From Butyricicoccus pullicaecorum (GTDB lineage: Bacteria > Bacillota > Clostridia > Oscillospirales > Butyricicoccaceae), in contig JAGZIW010000009.1 in the NCBI GenBank assembly GCA_018366035.1, forward strand, positions 32,282 through 96,281: a stretch of DNA of 64,000 nucleotides. Reading direction: 5' to 3'. A program made the position numbers and the translations under genes. Under the pieces are notes generated by a model. It had not been told where the DNA came from. It was given only the letters and a program-made list of their open reading frames with translations, and made no database searches. This document shows positions 24,979-32,550 of the stretch, in pieces; positions within the stretch are counted from its first letter, which is position 1, and each line of letters opens with the position of its first letter.

Positions 24979-26427
24979 TTGAATCACAGTTTTTTTACAA
25001 AGAATTTTTTTTCTTCCGTCATATTGATTCTGGTCGCCTTTACCTTGGCAGCCGGTGCGTTCTTTTATCAGATGGACGGATATGCGAAGGAGGAGAAGGA
25101 AGAGCAGCTCAGAGCAACCGCGTCGTCGATTGCAGAGCTTACGACCTATGCGGTGAAAACAGGGGACATGCTCAATATTGCGGTGTTGGACGTATCGCTC
25201 AAGAGTACCGCCAATCAGGATCAAATGAGTATCCTGATTGCAGCTCCAGACGGACAGGTACTGATGAGCGTAGAGCCGGACGGCAGAGAGCTTATGACTG
25301 GCAAACAGATTCCAATGCCGGTTGTGCGGGAACTGACACGTACCGGAAGCTATTCAGAGACGGGGACACTGGGAACCCTGTTCCATGAGGCAAACTACAT
25401 TGTAGGGACGCTGTGTGAGGATACAGATGGCACAGATATGGCGCTTGTCTTTGTTGCGGCAAGCACAGAGCGTGTGGTCGGTATGCTTCAGCAGGTGACT
25501 AAAATTTTTGTTGTGATTTTGCTGGGTGCGCTGGTGTGTGCGCTTGTAATCAGCTATTTCATTTCCAGTCGTATGACACGTCCGCTCAAGACGATGGCGA
25601 ATGCCGCGAAGGAATTTGCGGCAGGCAATTTCAGTGTGCGTGTGCCGGAGGACAACCACTGTGATGAAATTGATGAACTGGCAAGCTCATTTAACAATAT
25701 GGCACGTGACCTTGAACAGCTTGAGGAATTGACACAGGGCTTCATTGGCAATGTATCGCATGAGTTTAAGACGCCCATGACAACCATCAGCGGCTTTGTA
25801 GATGGTATGCTGGACGGTACCATTCCACAGGAGCAGCAGAAAAAATATCTGCAAGTGATTTCAGATGAGGTCAAGCGCCTGTCCCGTATGACGATGAGCA
25901 TGCTGGCAGCGGCAAAAATCCAGTCAGGAGAGTTAATCATCAGTCCGGTTCCCTTTGATTTTTCCGAAATGACAAGTGAGATTTTATTCTCCTTTGAGCA
26001 GAAGATCAATGGAAAAAATGTTGAGGTCAATGCGGATTTTGCCGACCGCCTGATGGTTATGGGAGACAGGGATCATGTGTTCCGTGCGGTCTATAATCTG
26101 GTGGACAATGCAGTCAAGTTCATTGACAATGGGGGCACGCTGCGTGTCTCTGCGTATCCGGCGGGAGCATTCTGTGAATTTTCCATCTGCAATACTGGCG
26201 GCGGGATCCCCGCAGAGGATATCCCCTATATTTTTGACAGGTTTTATAAGACCGACCGCTCCCGTTCCCGAGATCATTCGGGCGCGGGTCTGGGACTGTA
26301 TATTGTAAAAAATATCATCAATCTGCATGGCGGTGATATTTCTGTGCGTTCAGATGGCGGAGAGACCGAGTTTTCCTTTACCCTTCCGTTGGCGCCCGCA
26401 GTCAAGTCAGGGAAATTCCAGAAATGA
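24979..26427 (+). CDS. Sensor histidine kinase with extracellular domain
   Basis: About 482 residues from a TTG start at 24979, chosen because GGGGGAG lies 8-10 bases upstream. Membrane segments at about 12-32 and 174-196 bracket an extracellular sensor domain of about 140 residues. Then come HAMP (196-250), the HisKA phospho-acceptor H261 (GNVSHEFKTPMTTI) and an ATPase domain with N box VDNAVKFI, G1 ICNTGGGIP, F box FDRFYK and G2 GAGLGLYIVKNI. It phosphorylates the response regulator encoded upstream. The signal is unknown; linkage to htrA suggests envelope or secretion stress. Confidence 0.93.
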   Translation: MNHSFFTKNFFSSVILILVAFTLAAGAFFYQMDGYAKEEKEEQLRATASSIAELTTYAVKTGDMLNIAVLDVSLKSTANQDQMSILIAAPDGQVLMSVEPDGRELMTGKQIPMPVVRELTRTGSYSETGTLGTLFHEANYIVGTLCEDTDGTDMALVFVAASTERVVGMLQQVTKIFVVILLGALVCALVISYFISSRMTRPLKTMANAAKEFAAGNFSVRVPEDNHCDEIDELASSFNNMARDLEQLEELTQGFIGNVSHEFKTPMTTISGFVDGMLDGTIPQEQQKKYLQVISDEVKRLSRMTMSMLAAAKIQSGELIISPVPFDFSEMTSEILFSFEQKINGKNVEVNADFADRLMVMGDRDHVFRAVYNLVDNAVKFIDNGGTLRVSAYPAGAFCEFSICNTGGGIPAEDIPYIFDRFYKTDRSRSRDHSGAGLGLYIVKNIINLHGGDISVRSDGGETEFSFTLPLAPAVKSGKFQK

Positions 26428-26520
26428 TTGGAAGTTCACGAAATATTCATACTTGCGACAATAAAGCATCACAATCTATGCGTAGAATGAAATCAGAACA
26501 AACGGAAAGGGTGTTACGTC

Positions 26521-27972
26521 ATGGATTTTGAGAATAGAAACACAAATGAGGAGACAGAGGGACGGACGTTTCCAGAGCAGGGCACACAGCAGCAGGACAA
26601 CTCGGCTTCCGGCACTGCACAGCAGAGACAAGACCCGTTTGAACAGCGCGTCAATACAGACACGCCTCCTTATACGACCTATCAGGAGTGGGTGGAAACC
26701 GAACGCAAGCGCACTGCGAAGCAGGAAAAGCATAAGGAGCGTGCGGAAAAGAGAAAGAATAGAAATCACAAGCCGATTTTGATTGTGGGTTCCATTGCCG
26801 CAGCCTGTGCACTGTTTGCAGGCGGGATTGCACTTGGCGGTGCAATGCAGGGCAGAGAGAACATGGAGACGCGGACCGCGTTGAACCCCAATTTGCCGAG
26901 CGTAAATATTTCTGCACCAAGCAATACCATGAGTACGAGCGCGAGCGGGCTTTCGGGCGAGGAAATCTATGCAAAGGTATCGCCGTCAGTGGTCTCTGTG
27001 CAGGCGGTCAATTTGCAGACTGGTAAGGGCGGAACAGGCTCGGGCGTGATTATGAGCGCAGATGGTTATATCATCACCAACCATCATGTTGTCACCGATG
27101 AGAATACGGGCGCTGTACTGGACAAAATTACAGTTATCATGTCAGACGGCACAAACTTGCCCGCAGCTGTGAAGGGTGCAGACCAGCAGACCGACCTTGC
27201 GGTGCTGAAAGTGGAACCGGCTGGTATCCAGCTTACACCAGCAGAATTTGGAGATTCCAACAACCTCAAGCCGGGCGAGGAGGTCTTTGCAATTGGTTCT
27301 CCCGGAGGTTTGGAGCTTGCAAATACCATTACAGGCGGACATATCTCAGCACTCAACCGTGATATTACCATTGATGACCGTGTTATGAGTTTGATTCAGA
27401 CAGATGCGGCAATCAACCCGGGCAACTCGGGCGGTGCACTGATCAACAAGTATGGTCAGGTCATTGGTATTACCTCGGCAAAGCTGGGCATCAGCTATTT
27501 TGAGGGATTGGGCTTTGCAATTCCAATGGATACGGCAAAACCAATCGTAGATGAACTGATCCAATTTGGATACATTGCAGGACGTCCGCAAATCGGAATT
27601 TCGGGTACAAATGTCAGCGAGCAGAAAGCGGCAGCATATGGTATCCCGCAGGGCGTGCAGATCGCACTGGTGGACTCCCGTTCCAATGCCGCGGCAGCAG
27701 GCGTGCAGGTCAATGATATTATCATTGGTGTAAATGGCAAGACCATCACAAACATGGACGAAATCAATGAAGTGAAGGACAGCATGAAGGCAGGCGATAA
27801 AATCACGCTTAAGCTGTACCGCATATCGACAGGTAAGGAGTTTTCTGTTTCCTTTGCGCTCAATGATCAGCATGATCTTGAGGGCGCAGATCCAAACCAG
27901 CAGTCTGTGCAGCAGGTGCCGCAGCAAGAGCAGTATTATAACAATCCGTTCAGCTATTTCTTTGGCAGATAA
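26521..27972 (+). CDS. htrA: HtrA-like serine protease, membrane anchored
   Basis: A 483-residue protein. A long cytosolic, hydrophilic N-terminal part (1-82) precedes one membrane segment (84-108), then a trypsin-like protease domain outside with catalytic H189 (TNHHVV), D225 (TDLAVLK) and S303 (NPGNSGGAL). One PDZ domain follows (about 375-450), with a short Gln/Pro-rich tail ending in a hydrophobic NPFSYFFGR. This is the normal Firmicutes HtrA/DegP architecture for degrading misfolded secreted proteins. It lies 93 bases after the kinase gene and has AAAGGGTG before the ATG. Confidence 0.95.
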   Translation: MDFENRNTNEETEGRTFPEQGTQQQDNSASGTAQQRQDPFEQRVNTDTPPYTTYQEWVETERKRTAKQEKHKERAEKRKNRNHKPILIVGSIAAACALFAGGIALGGAMQGRENMETRTALNPNLPSVNISAPSNTMSTSASGLSGEEIYAKVSPSVVSVQAVNLQTGKGGTGSGVIMSADGYIITNHHVVTDENTGAVLDKITVIMSDGTNLPAAVKGADQQTDLAVLKVEPAGIQLTPAEFGDSNNLKPGEEVFAIGSPGGLELANTITGGHISALNRDITIDDRVMSLIQTDAAINPGNSGGALINKYGQVIGITSAKLGISYFEGLGFAIPMDTAKPIVDELIQFGYIAGRPQIGISGTNVSEQKAAAYGIPQGVQIALVDSRSNAAAAGVQVNDIIIGVNGKTITNMDEINEVKDSMKAGDKITLKLYRISTGKEFSVSFALNDQHDLEGADPNQQSVQQVPQQEQYYNNPFSYFFGR

Positions 27973-27984
27973 CATGATTTTTTT

Positions 27985-28015
27985 AGGCTGTGTTCCTATA
28001 ATGGAAACACAGCCT
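27985..28015 (+). terminator. Probable terminator after htrA
   Basis: AGGCTGTGTT/AACACAGCCT hairpin, 10-bp stem, with only a short T-rich tail (TTCTC), so termination may be partial. Confidence 0.6.
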
Positions 28016-28083
28016 TCTCGCTGTTTCAGATGCGATTGTTCGAATAAAATTTACAAAAAAAGATAGGCTTTTGAAAACAGTAG

Positions 28084-28092
28084 TGTTATAAT
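28084..28092 (+). promoter_or_regulatory. Extended -10 promoter of ktrA
   Basis: TGTTATAAT, a TGn-TATAAT extended -10, about 50 bases before the ktrA start. The -35 position (TAGGCT) is non-consensus, as is common with extended -10 promoters. Confidence 0.6.
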
Positions 28093-28142
28093 GAAAACAG
28101 TAATGAGAATGCGGGTTCACCGTATTGCTGGAGGAAATCAAA

Positions 28143-28793
28143 ATGAAATCGGTATTGCTGATTGGTTTGGGGCGTTTTGGACGTCATATGGCGGCAAAAC
28201 TCAATGAGATGAACCATGAGGTACTTGCAATCGACATCGATGAACAGCGTGTCAATGATGTACTGCCTGTTGTAACCAGCGCACAGATTGGAGACAGCAC
28301 AAATGAAAATTTTGTGGCTTCTTTGGGTGTGCGTAATTTTGACCTGTGTGTGGTTGCGATTGGAGATAACTTTCAAAGCTCGCTCGAAACCGTTGCACTG
28401 CTCAAGGACTATGGTGCGCCGTTTGTTGTTGCGCGCGCGAACCGCGACGTCCATGCAAAATTTTTGCTGCGCAATGGTGCAGATGAGGTAGTATATCCAG
28501 AGAAAGAAATGGCAATCCGTTCAGCTGTCAAGTATAGTTCGGACAACGTGTTCGATTATATTGAGCTGACCGGAGACTATTCCATTTATGAGACACCCAT
28601 TCCCAATGCTTGGATCGGCAAAACGATTATAGATTTGGGGGTACGCACCAGATACCATATCAATATTATGGCACTGCGCCGAGGCTCGGAGCTGCTTCCG
28701 CTGCCGCGTCCGGACCATATTTTCCGCGGCGATGAAACCATGCTGATTTTGGGCGCCAATAAGGATTTGACCAAGTTTATGCAGCGCAGATAA
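28143..28793 (+). CDS. ktrA: Potassium channel/transporter regulatory subunit KtrA/TrkA
   Basis: A 216-residue RCK protein. RCK_N (1-135) has the nucleotide motif IGLGRFGRH with an acidic DIDEQRV afterwards, so it binds NAD(H) or ATP/ADP. RCK_C (about 140-216) is the domain that binds c-di-AMP in KtrA of other Firmicutes. It would gate a membrane KtrB/TrkH partner, but no such gene is in the window. GGAGG is 8 bases before ATG 28143. It stands alone between htrA and a bidirectional terminator. Confidence 0.9.
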   Translation: MKSVLLIGLGRFGRHMAAKLNEMNHEVLAIDIDEQRVNDVLPVVTSAQIGDSTNENFVASLGVRNFDLCVVAIGDNFQSSLETVALLKDYGAPFVVARANRDVHAKFLLRNGADEVVYPEKEMAIRSAVKYSSDNVFDYIELTGDYSIYETPIPNAWIGKTIIDLGVRTRYHINIMALRRGSELLPLPRPDHIFRGDETMLILGANKDLTKFMQRR

Positions 28794-28836
28794 ACGAAGT
28801 GATTCGATATGCTGCAACCTAAGATGCTGACAAATG

Positions 28837-28880
28837 AAGGGTGAGAAGCCTGTATCAAGGCTTCTCACCCTTATCTTTTT
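28837..28880. terminator. Convergent terminator
   Basis: AAGGGTGAGAAGCC/GGCTTCTCACCCTT, a 14-bp perfect stem, then ATCTTTTT on the plus strand. It separates ktrA from the convergent G3E GTPase genes. Confidence 0.85.
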
Positions 28881-28937
28881 GCATATAGAACAGTATCGTA
28901 TGTCAAGAAGGCAGACTGTTTTGCACACGAACCGCTT

Positions 28938-29888
28938 TTAGTTAAAGTAGACGATTTCCTGCGCTGCCGGCTGTGCGGGCTCCAGATTTTCACAATAGAG
29001 GACAGGACCATCACCGCGGTACTGCGGCACATACTCCACGCCAACCTTTGCCGTGAGTGTCAGCCAGCCCCTGTTTTTGATTTGCTCGGTATTTGCGCCC
29101 TTGCACAGAAAGCCTATGAACTGCACGTCGTCGGCGCAGCAGACCATTGCAAAGCGCCCGGGCACAAAAAGATGCTCGCGTGCCAGCTCCGCAGGCTTGT
29201 ACGCCATAGCTTTGAATTTTACGGTTTTGCCCTCGTATTTTTCCGGACTGCTGGTGGCATCTACATACCAAAGACCAAAGTCTGTATCCTTGATTTCGAT
29301 GACCGGTGCATCAAGGTCAAAGGGCTGCGGCATGTTGTCACGATAGTCCTCAGAACCGCCGTTTACATCATCTAAAAAGATGGTAGCACGTGGATTCATC
29401 GCACGGATATTCTTCTTGTACAGCATATCCTTGAGCGCATCTGTGCAGCGGTTAAAGACAATGAGGTCTGCCATGGTGAGCTGCTCAAACATGCGAGGCC
29501 CAAGGTTGTTGGAATACAGTTCAAAGGTCTGGGCGTTGACCGTGGCAACGATTTGATAAATAGGCCATTCGGGGGGAAGTTTGCCCTCCAGAAAGCCGGA
29601 AATCTCCCACATTCCATTGAGTTCGATGAGCACGCGGTCAGGATTGTATTTTTCACCGAGGTCGCGGAAAAAACGCAGGGTCAGCGCAGACGGTTCCTCG
29701 ACAGGGATCAGTGTAGTACGGGCAGCCGCAAGCAGTGCGGGGTCGTACTCCTCCATGCCCTCCTCACAGACAATGAGGAGAGAGCGCTCCTCCTCGGTGA
29801 AGTCGGGGTCACGCAGGATATCTTGAATAAAAGAGGTTTTGCCGCTTTCCAAAAAGCCGGTAAACAAATAAACAGGAATTTCTTTCAT
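28938..29888 (-). CDS. G3E GTPase (CobW-like) with C-terminal extra domain
   Basis: A 316-residue P-loop GTPase of the CobW/G3E class: Walker A FTGFLESGKTS at residues 9-19, LIELNGMWE as Walker B-like, and LIVFNRCTD as the NKxD-equivalent. It lacks the CxCC metal motif that its neighbour has. From about residue 190, a beta-rich domain (DTDFGLWYVDATSSPEKYEGKTVKFKAMAY) resembles the TIGR03943/DUF1980-type domain found with metal-handling permeases. It follows the CobW gene by 3 bases on the same strand. A role in metal insertion or delivery is inferred; the substrate protein is unknown. Confidence 0.85.
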   Translation of the reverse strand: MKEIPVYLFTGFLESGKTSFIQDILRDPDFTEEERSLLIVCEEGMEEYDPALLAAARTTLIPVEEPSALTLRFFRDLGEKYNPDRVLIELNGMWEISGFLEGKLPPEWPIYQIVATVNAQTFELYSNNLGPRMFEQLTMADLIVFNRCTDALKDMLYKKNIRAMNPRATIFLDDVNGGSEDYRDNMPQPFDLDAPVIEIKDTDFGLWYVDATSSPEKYEGKTVKFKAMAYKPAELAREHLFVPGRFAMVCCADDVQFIGFLCKGANTEQIKNRGWLTLTAKVGVEYVPQYRGDGPVLYCENLEPAQPAAQEIVYFN

Positions 29889-29891
29889 GGC

Positions 29892-30965
29892 TTACACTCC
29901 AAACAACTCCGCAATGCGGTCGGTATCCAAATCAGCGCCAATCACGCACAGCCGACCGGTATAATCTGCTGCACCGTGACGAATTTCAGGCTGGCCGGGA
30001 ACGAAGTCAAAGTGGAGCCAGCTTCCGTCTGGAGTGGGGACAATCCCCTTTGCGCGCAGAACCGTGCCAAGAGAAATATCACCCAGCGCAGACAGAATGG
30101 ACGATAGCTGTTCCTCGGTATATTTGTGTGGGGTTTCCTGTCCCCAACTCTGGAACACTTCATCGGCATGATGATGGTGGTCATGACAGCCGCAGCTGCA
30201 GCCCTCTCCGTGTTCATGGTAGTGTTCATGGTCATGATGGTGCTCATGTTCATGGTGATGCTCATGTTCATGATGGTGCTCATGTTCATGGTGGTGTTCA
30301 TGGTCGTGATGGTGCGCATGCTCGTGTTCGTGGTGCATGATTTCATGCAGTACCTCAGCGGTCAGGGAGTGGCTGTCCTCCATAACCGACAGAAGCTGGC
30401 TTCCAGACAGCTCGTTCCACGGAGTGGTCACGATGCGTGCATTGGCGTTGTGCGCACGGAGCATGGAAACAACAGTCTCCAAACGGTCATCTTTTACAAA
30501 CTGGGTACGAGAAAGCAGAATCGCACCTGCGTGCTCGATTTGATTGAGGAAGAACTCACCGAAGTTCTTGATATACATTTTTGCCTTTTGCGCATCGGCA
30601 ACCGTAACAAAGCTGTTGAGAGATACAGGCTGCTGCTCGGCAATGTTTTGTACAGCGGCGATGACATCGGACAGCTTGCCGACACCGGACGGCTCAATGA
30701 TGATGCGGTCTGGGTGATAGGTCTCAATAACCTCTTTGAGTGCCTTGCCGAAATCACCGACCAACGTGCAGCAAATGCAGCCGGAATTCATTTCGGTGAT
30801 TTGGACGCCTGCGTCTTTGAGGAATCCGCCGTCAATGCCGATTTCACCAAACTCGTTTTCAATCAGTACGACCTGTTCGCCGCGCAGTGCCTCGGACAGC
30901 AGGCGTTTGATGAGTGTTGTTTTACCGGCGCCGAGGAAACCGGATATAATATCAATTTTTGTCAT
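29892..30965 (-). CDS. CobW/ZNG1-type metallochaperone GTPase with His-rich segment
   Basis: A 357-residue G3E GTPase. Walker A is GFLGAGKTT (residues 9-17), the metal site is CICC (C63, C65, C66) and the family block IENEFGEIGIDG follows the P-loop. Residues about 222-283 are a His/Glu/Asp repeat followed by CSCGCHDHHHH, a likely zinc store or sensor. The C-terminal CobW_C domain completes it. Known relatives (ZNG1, YeiR, ZigA) pass zinc to client proteins. Start ATG at 30965 is supported by AAAGGAG 9 bases upstream. The second GTPase and a ZIP transporter at 40.5 kb fit a metal role, though no Zur box was recognised upstream. Confidence 0.92.
   Translation of the reverse strand: MTKIDIISGFLGAGKTTLIKRLLSEALRGEQVVLIENEFGEIGIDGGFLKDAGVQITEMNSGCICCTLVGDFGKALKEVIETYHPDRIIIEPSGVGKLSDVIAAVQNIAEQQPVSLNSFVTVADAQKAKMYIKNFGEFFLNQIEHAGAILLSRTQFVKDDRLETVVSMLRAHNANARIVTTPWNELSGSQLLSVMEDSHSLTAEVLHEIMHHEHEHAHHHDHEHHHEHEHHHEHEHHHEHEHHHDHEHYHEHGEGCSCGCHDHHHHADEVFQSWGQETPHKYTEEQLSSILSALGDISLGTVLRAKGIVPTPDGSWLHFDFVPGQPEIRHGAADYTGRLCVIGADLDTDRIAELFGV
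30165..30340. repeat. Tandem repeat encoding the His-rich segment
   Basis: Imperfect tandem units built from CATGGTG/CATGATGGTG/CTCATGTT (plus strand) repeat over about 175 bases inside the CobW gene with a period of roughly 18 and sub-periods of 6. They encode (His-Asp/Glu-His-Glu-His) on the minus strand. Copy number is likely to vary between strains; this is not a CRISPR array because there are no unique spacers. Confidence 0.8.
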
Positions 30966-31088
30966 AAAAAAAGACTCCTTTCCGAGAGTGAACAATATAT
31001 GTTAACCATATCATACCGCGATTGCCGCAAAAAAGAAAGGTTATTTTTGTGAACATGAGCGGACTTGGTAAAGAAATTTGGAGAAATA

Positions 31089-31118
31089 AAAATACTGCCC
31101 GTTTCAGAGCAGTATTTT
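31089..31118 (-). terminator. Terminator of the PBP-SEDS operon
   Basis: AAAATACTGC/GCAGTATTTT, a 10-bp stem with T-run on the minus strand, 56 bases after the PBP gene stop. Confidence 0.8.
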
Positions 31119-31173
31119 CGATGATAGAATTGTGATGCGCCCAGAGGTGGCTGCTGGCAGAAAAAATATCGTA

Positions 31174-32550
31174 TTAGTATTTATCCACACAGGCACGCAG
31201 TACGGTTGCGGCGATTTCGCCTGCAACCGATGCGCCGCCGCCGCCGTTCTCAACAAGAACGATAAACGCATAGGGGTGCGCAGGGTCGTCCAGAAAACCG
31301 GTGAACCAAGCGTTGGGGCGCTTACCGCCGCCTACCTCTGCCGTACCGGATTTCGCACCAACATCAAGTTCACGGAAACGTTCCTGACCATAAGTCTGCA
31401 CCACATTATTTTTCAGCATGGCTTTGACGGCAGAAGCGGTTTCTGGCTCGATGAGTGTGTCTGTCTGCTTTGTGGAAGCCCATGACGAGGGCAGACCGGT
31501 GTCACGGCTTGTAACGCTGGCAATGAGCCGTGGGACAGCAGCTGTACCCTCATTTGCAATTGCTCCCATAAAGGTCATCATGTTGGCAGGGTTCACCGTG
31601 TCGGTATACTGCCCGACACCAGACCAGCCAAGCTGCCCTTTGTCCGCTTGGGATACGTCATATTTGCCTGCGGCGGTTTGAATTCCACTGACGGACATAC
31701 GGCTGGTCAGTCCAGCTTTTTCCACATAGTGGGTCATAGTTTCGCCGCCCATTTCTGCGGCAAGCTGTGCAAATACACCGTTGCAGGAATTCGCAAAGGC
31801 GGACTGAATATCCATTTTGCCATGCGGCTTGGGGCAGGTGATGATAGAGCCGCCGACCTCGGTTTCACCGGTACAGCGGAAGGAACGGCTTTTGAGGTCT
31901 GCAATGTTCTCAAGTGCAGCCGACAGCGTAACGGTTTTGAAAATAGAGCCGGGAACCTGTGCAGAGGATAGAAAACGGTTGAGATAAACACCGTTAAACG
32001 CTTCGCTTTGCGTATCAGATGCACTGGGCGGATTCATAGGGTCAAAGGACGGTGTGGAGACCATACAGAGGATATCACCTGTTTTATAATTATAGACCCC
32101 GACTGTGCCCTGACGTCCATCTAACGCCTTGTAGGCCGTTACATTGAGACCTGCGTCTATGGTCAGTGCAAGTGTATGGCGAGAGCCGAGCGGAGAATAG
32201 CCGCCTGTAATCAGGTTATAGCCGGAGAGCTGGTCGGCAAAGGCGGTGAGTGCTCCTGTACCGATGTTGCCCTGTGGGTCGCCCACTGCATGCAGGGTTG
32301 CCTTGCGCACGGTAGCGTCTGGATAAAAGGTGCGCGTACCGTCTTTGACTTCGGACAAAACGTCGCCGTCGCGGTCGGTGATGGTACCGCTTAACAGCTG
32401 TCCACTGTTGCTGTACATGTGCCGGTTAAAGGGGTAGGACGCCCAAACACTGGCTTGGGTTACATATCGAAAGCAGAAGAGACCCAAACCCGCAACGAGT
32501 GCCAGTGCAATCAGCAGACACAGCGCTGCTCGACGCTCAATCTTCCTCAT
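31174..32550 (-). CDS. Class B penicillin-binding protein (transpeptidase)
   Basis: A 458-residue membrane-anchored transpeptidase for peptidoglycan cross-linking. One N-terminal membrane segment (about 9-28) is followed by a short pedestal domain, then the penicillin-binding domain with SIFK (active Ser202, Lys205), SCN (255-257) and KSGTAE (400-405). It is short for a class B PBP (usually 550-750), lacking PASTA repeats, and resembles PbpA of actinobacteria and their clostridial counterparts. The ATG has GAGGAGG upstream and lies 14 bases inside the end of the SEDS gene, so both are coupled, as expected of a SEDS polymerase and its partner transpeptidase. Confidence 0.93.
   Translation of the reverse strand: MRKIERRAALCLLIALALVAGLGLFCFRYVTQASVWASYPFNRHMYSNSGQLLSGTITDRDGDVLSEVKDGTRTFYPDATVRKATLHAVGDPQGNIGTGALTAFADQLSGYNLITGGYSPLGSRHTLALTIDAGLNVTAYKALDGRQGTVGVYNYKTGDILCMVSTPSFDPMNPPSASDTQSEAFNGVYLNRFLSSAQVPGSIFKTVTLSAALENIADLKSRSFRCTGETEVGGSIITCPKPHGKMDIQSAFANSCNGVFAQLAAEMGGETMTHYVEKAGLTSRMSVSGIQTAAGKYDVSQADKGQLGWSGVGQYTDTVNPANMMTFMGAIANEGTAAVPRLIASVTSRDTGLPSSWASTKQTDTLIEPETASAVKAMLKNNVVQTYGQERFRELDVGAKSGTAEVGGGKRPNAWFTGFLDDPAHPYAFIVLVENGGGGASVAGEIAATVLRACVDKY

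Noticed and set aside
26435..26449. TTCA repeated with 11-bp spacing before htrA, as a response regulator site
   Set aside because: Only four bases repeat, which is expected by chance in this A+T-rich stretch.
30165..30340. Short tandem repeats considered as a CRISPR array
   Set aside because: Repeats are continuous without unique spacers and encode an in-frame His-rich protein segment.
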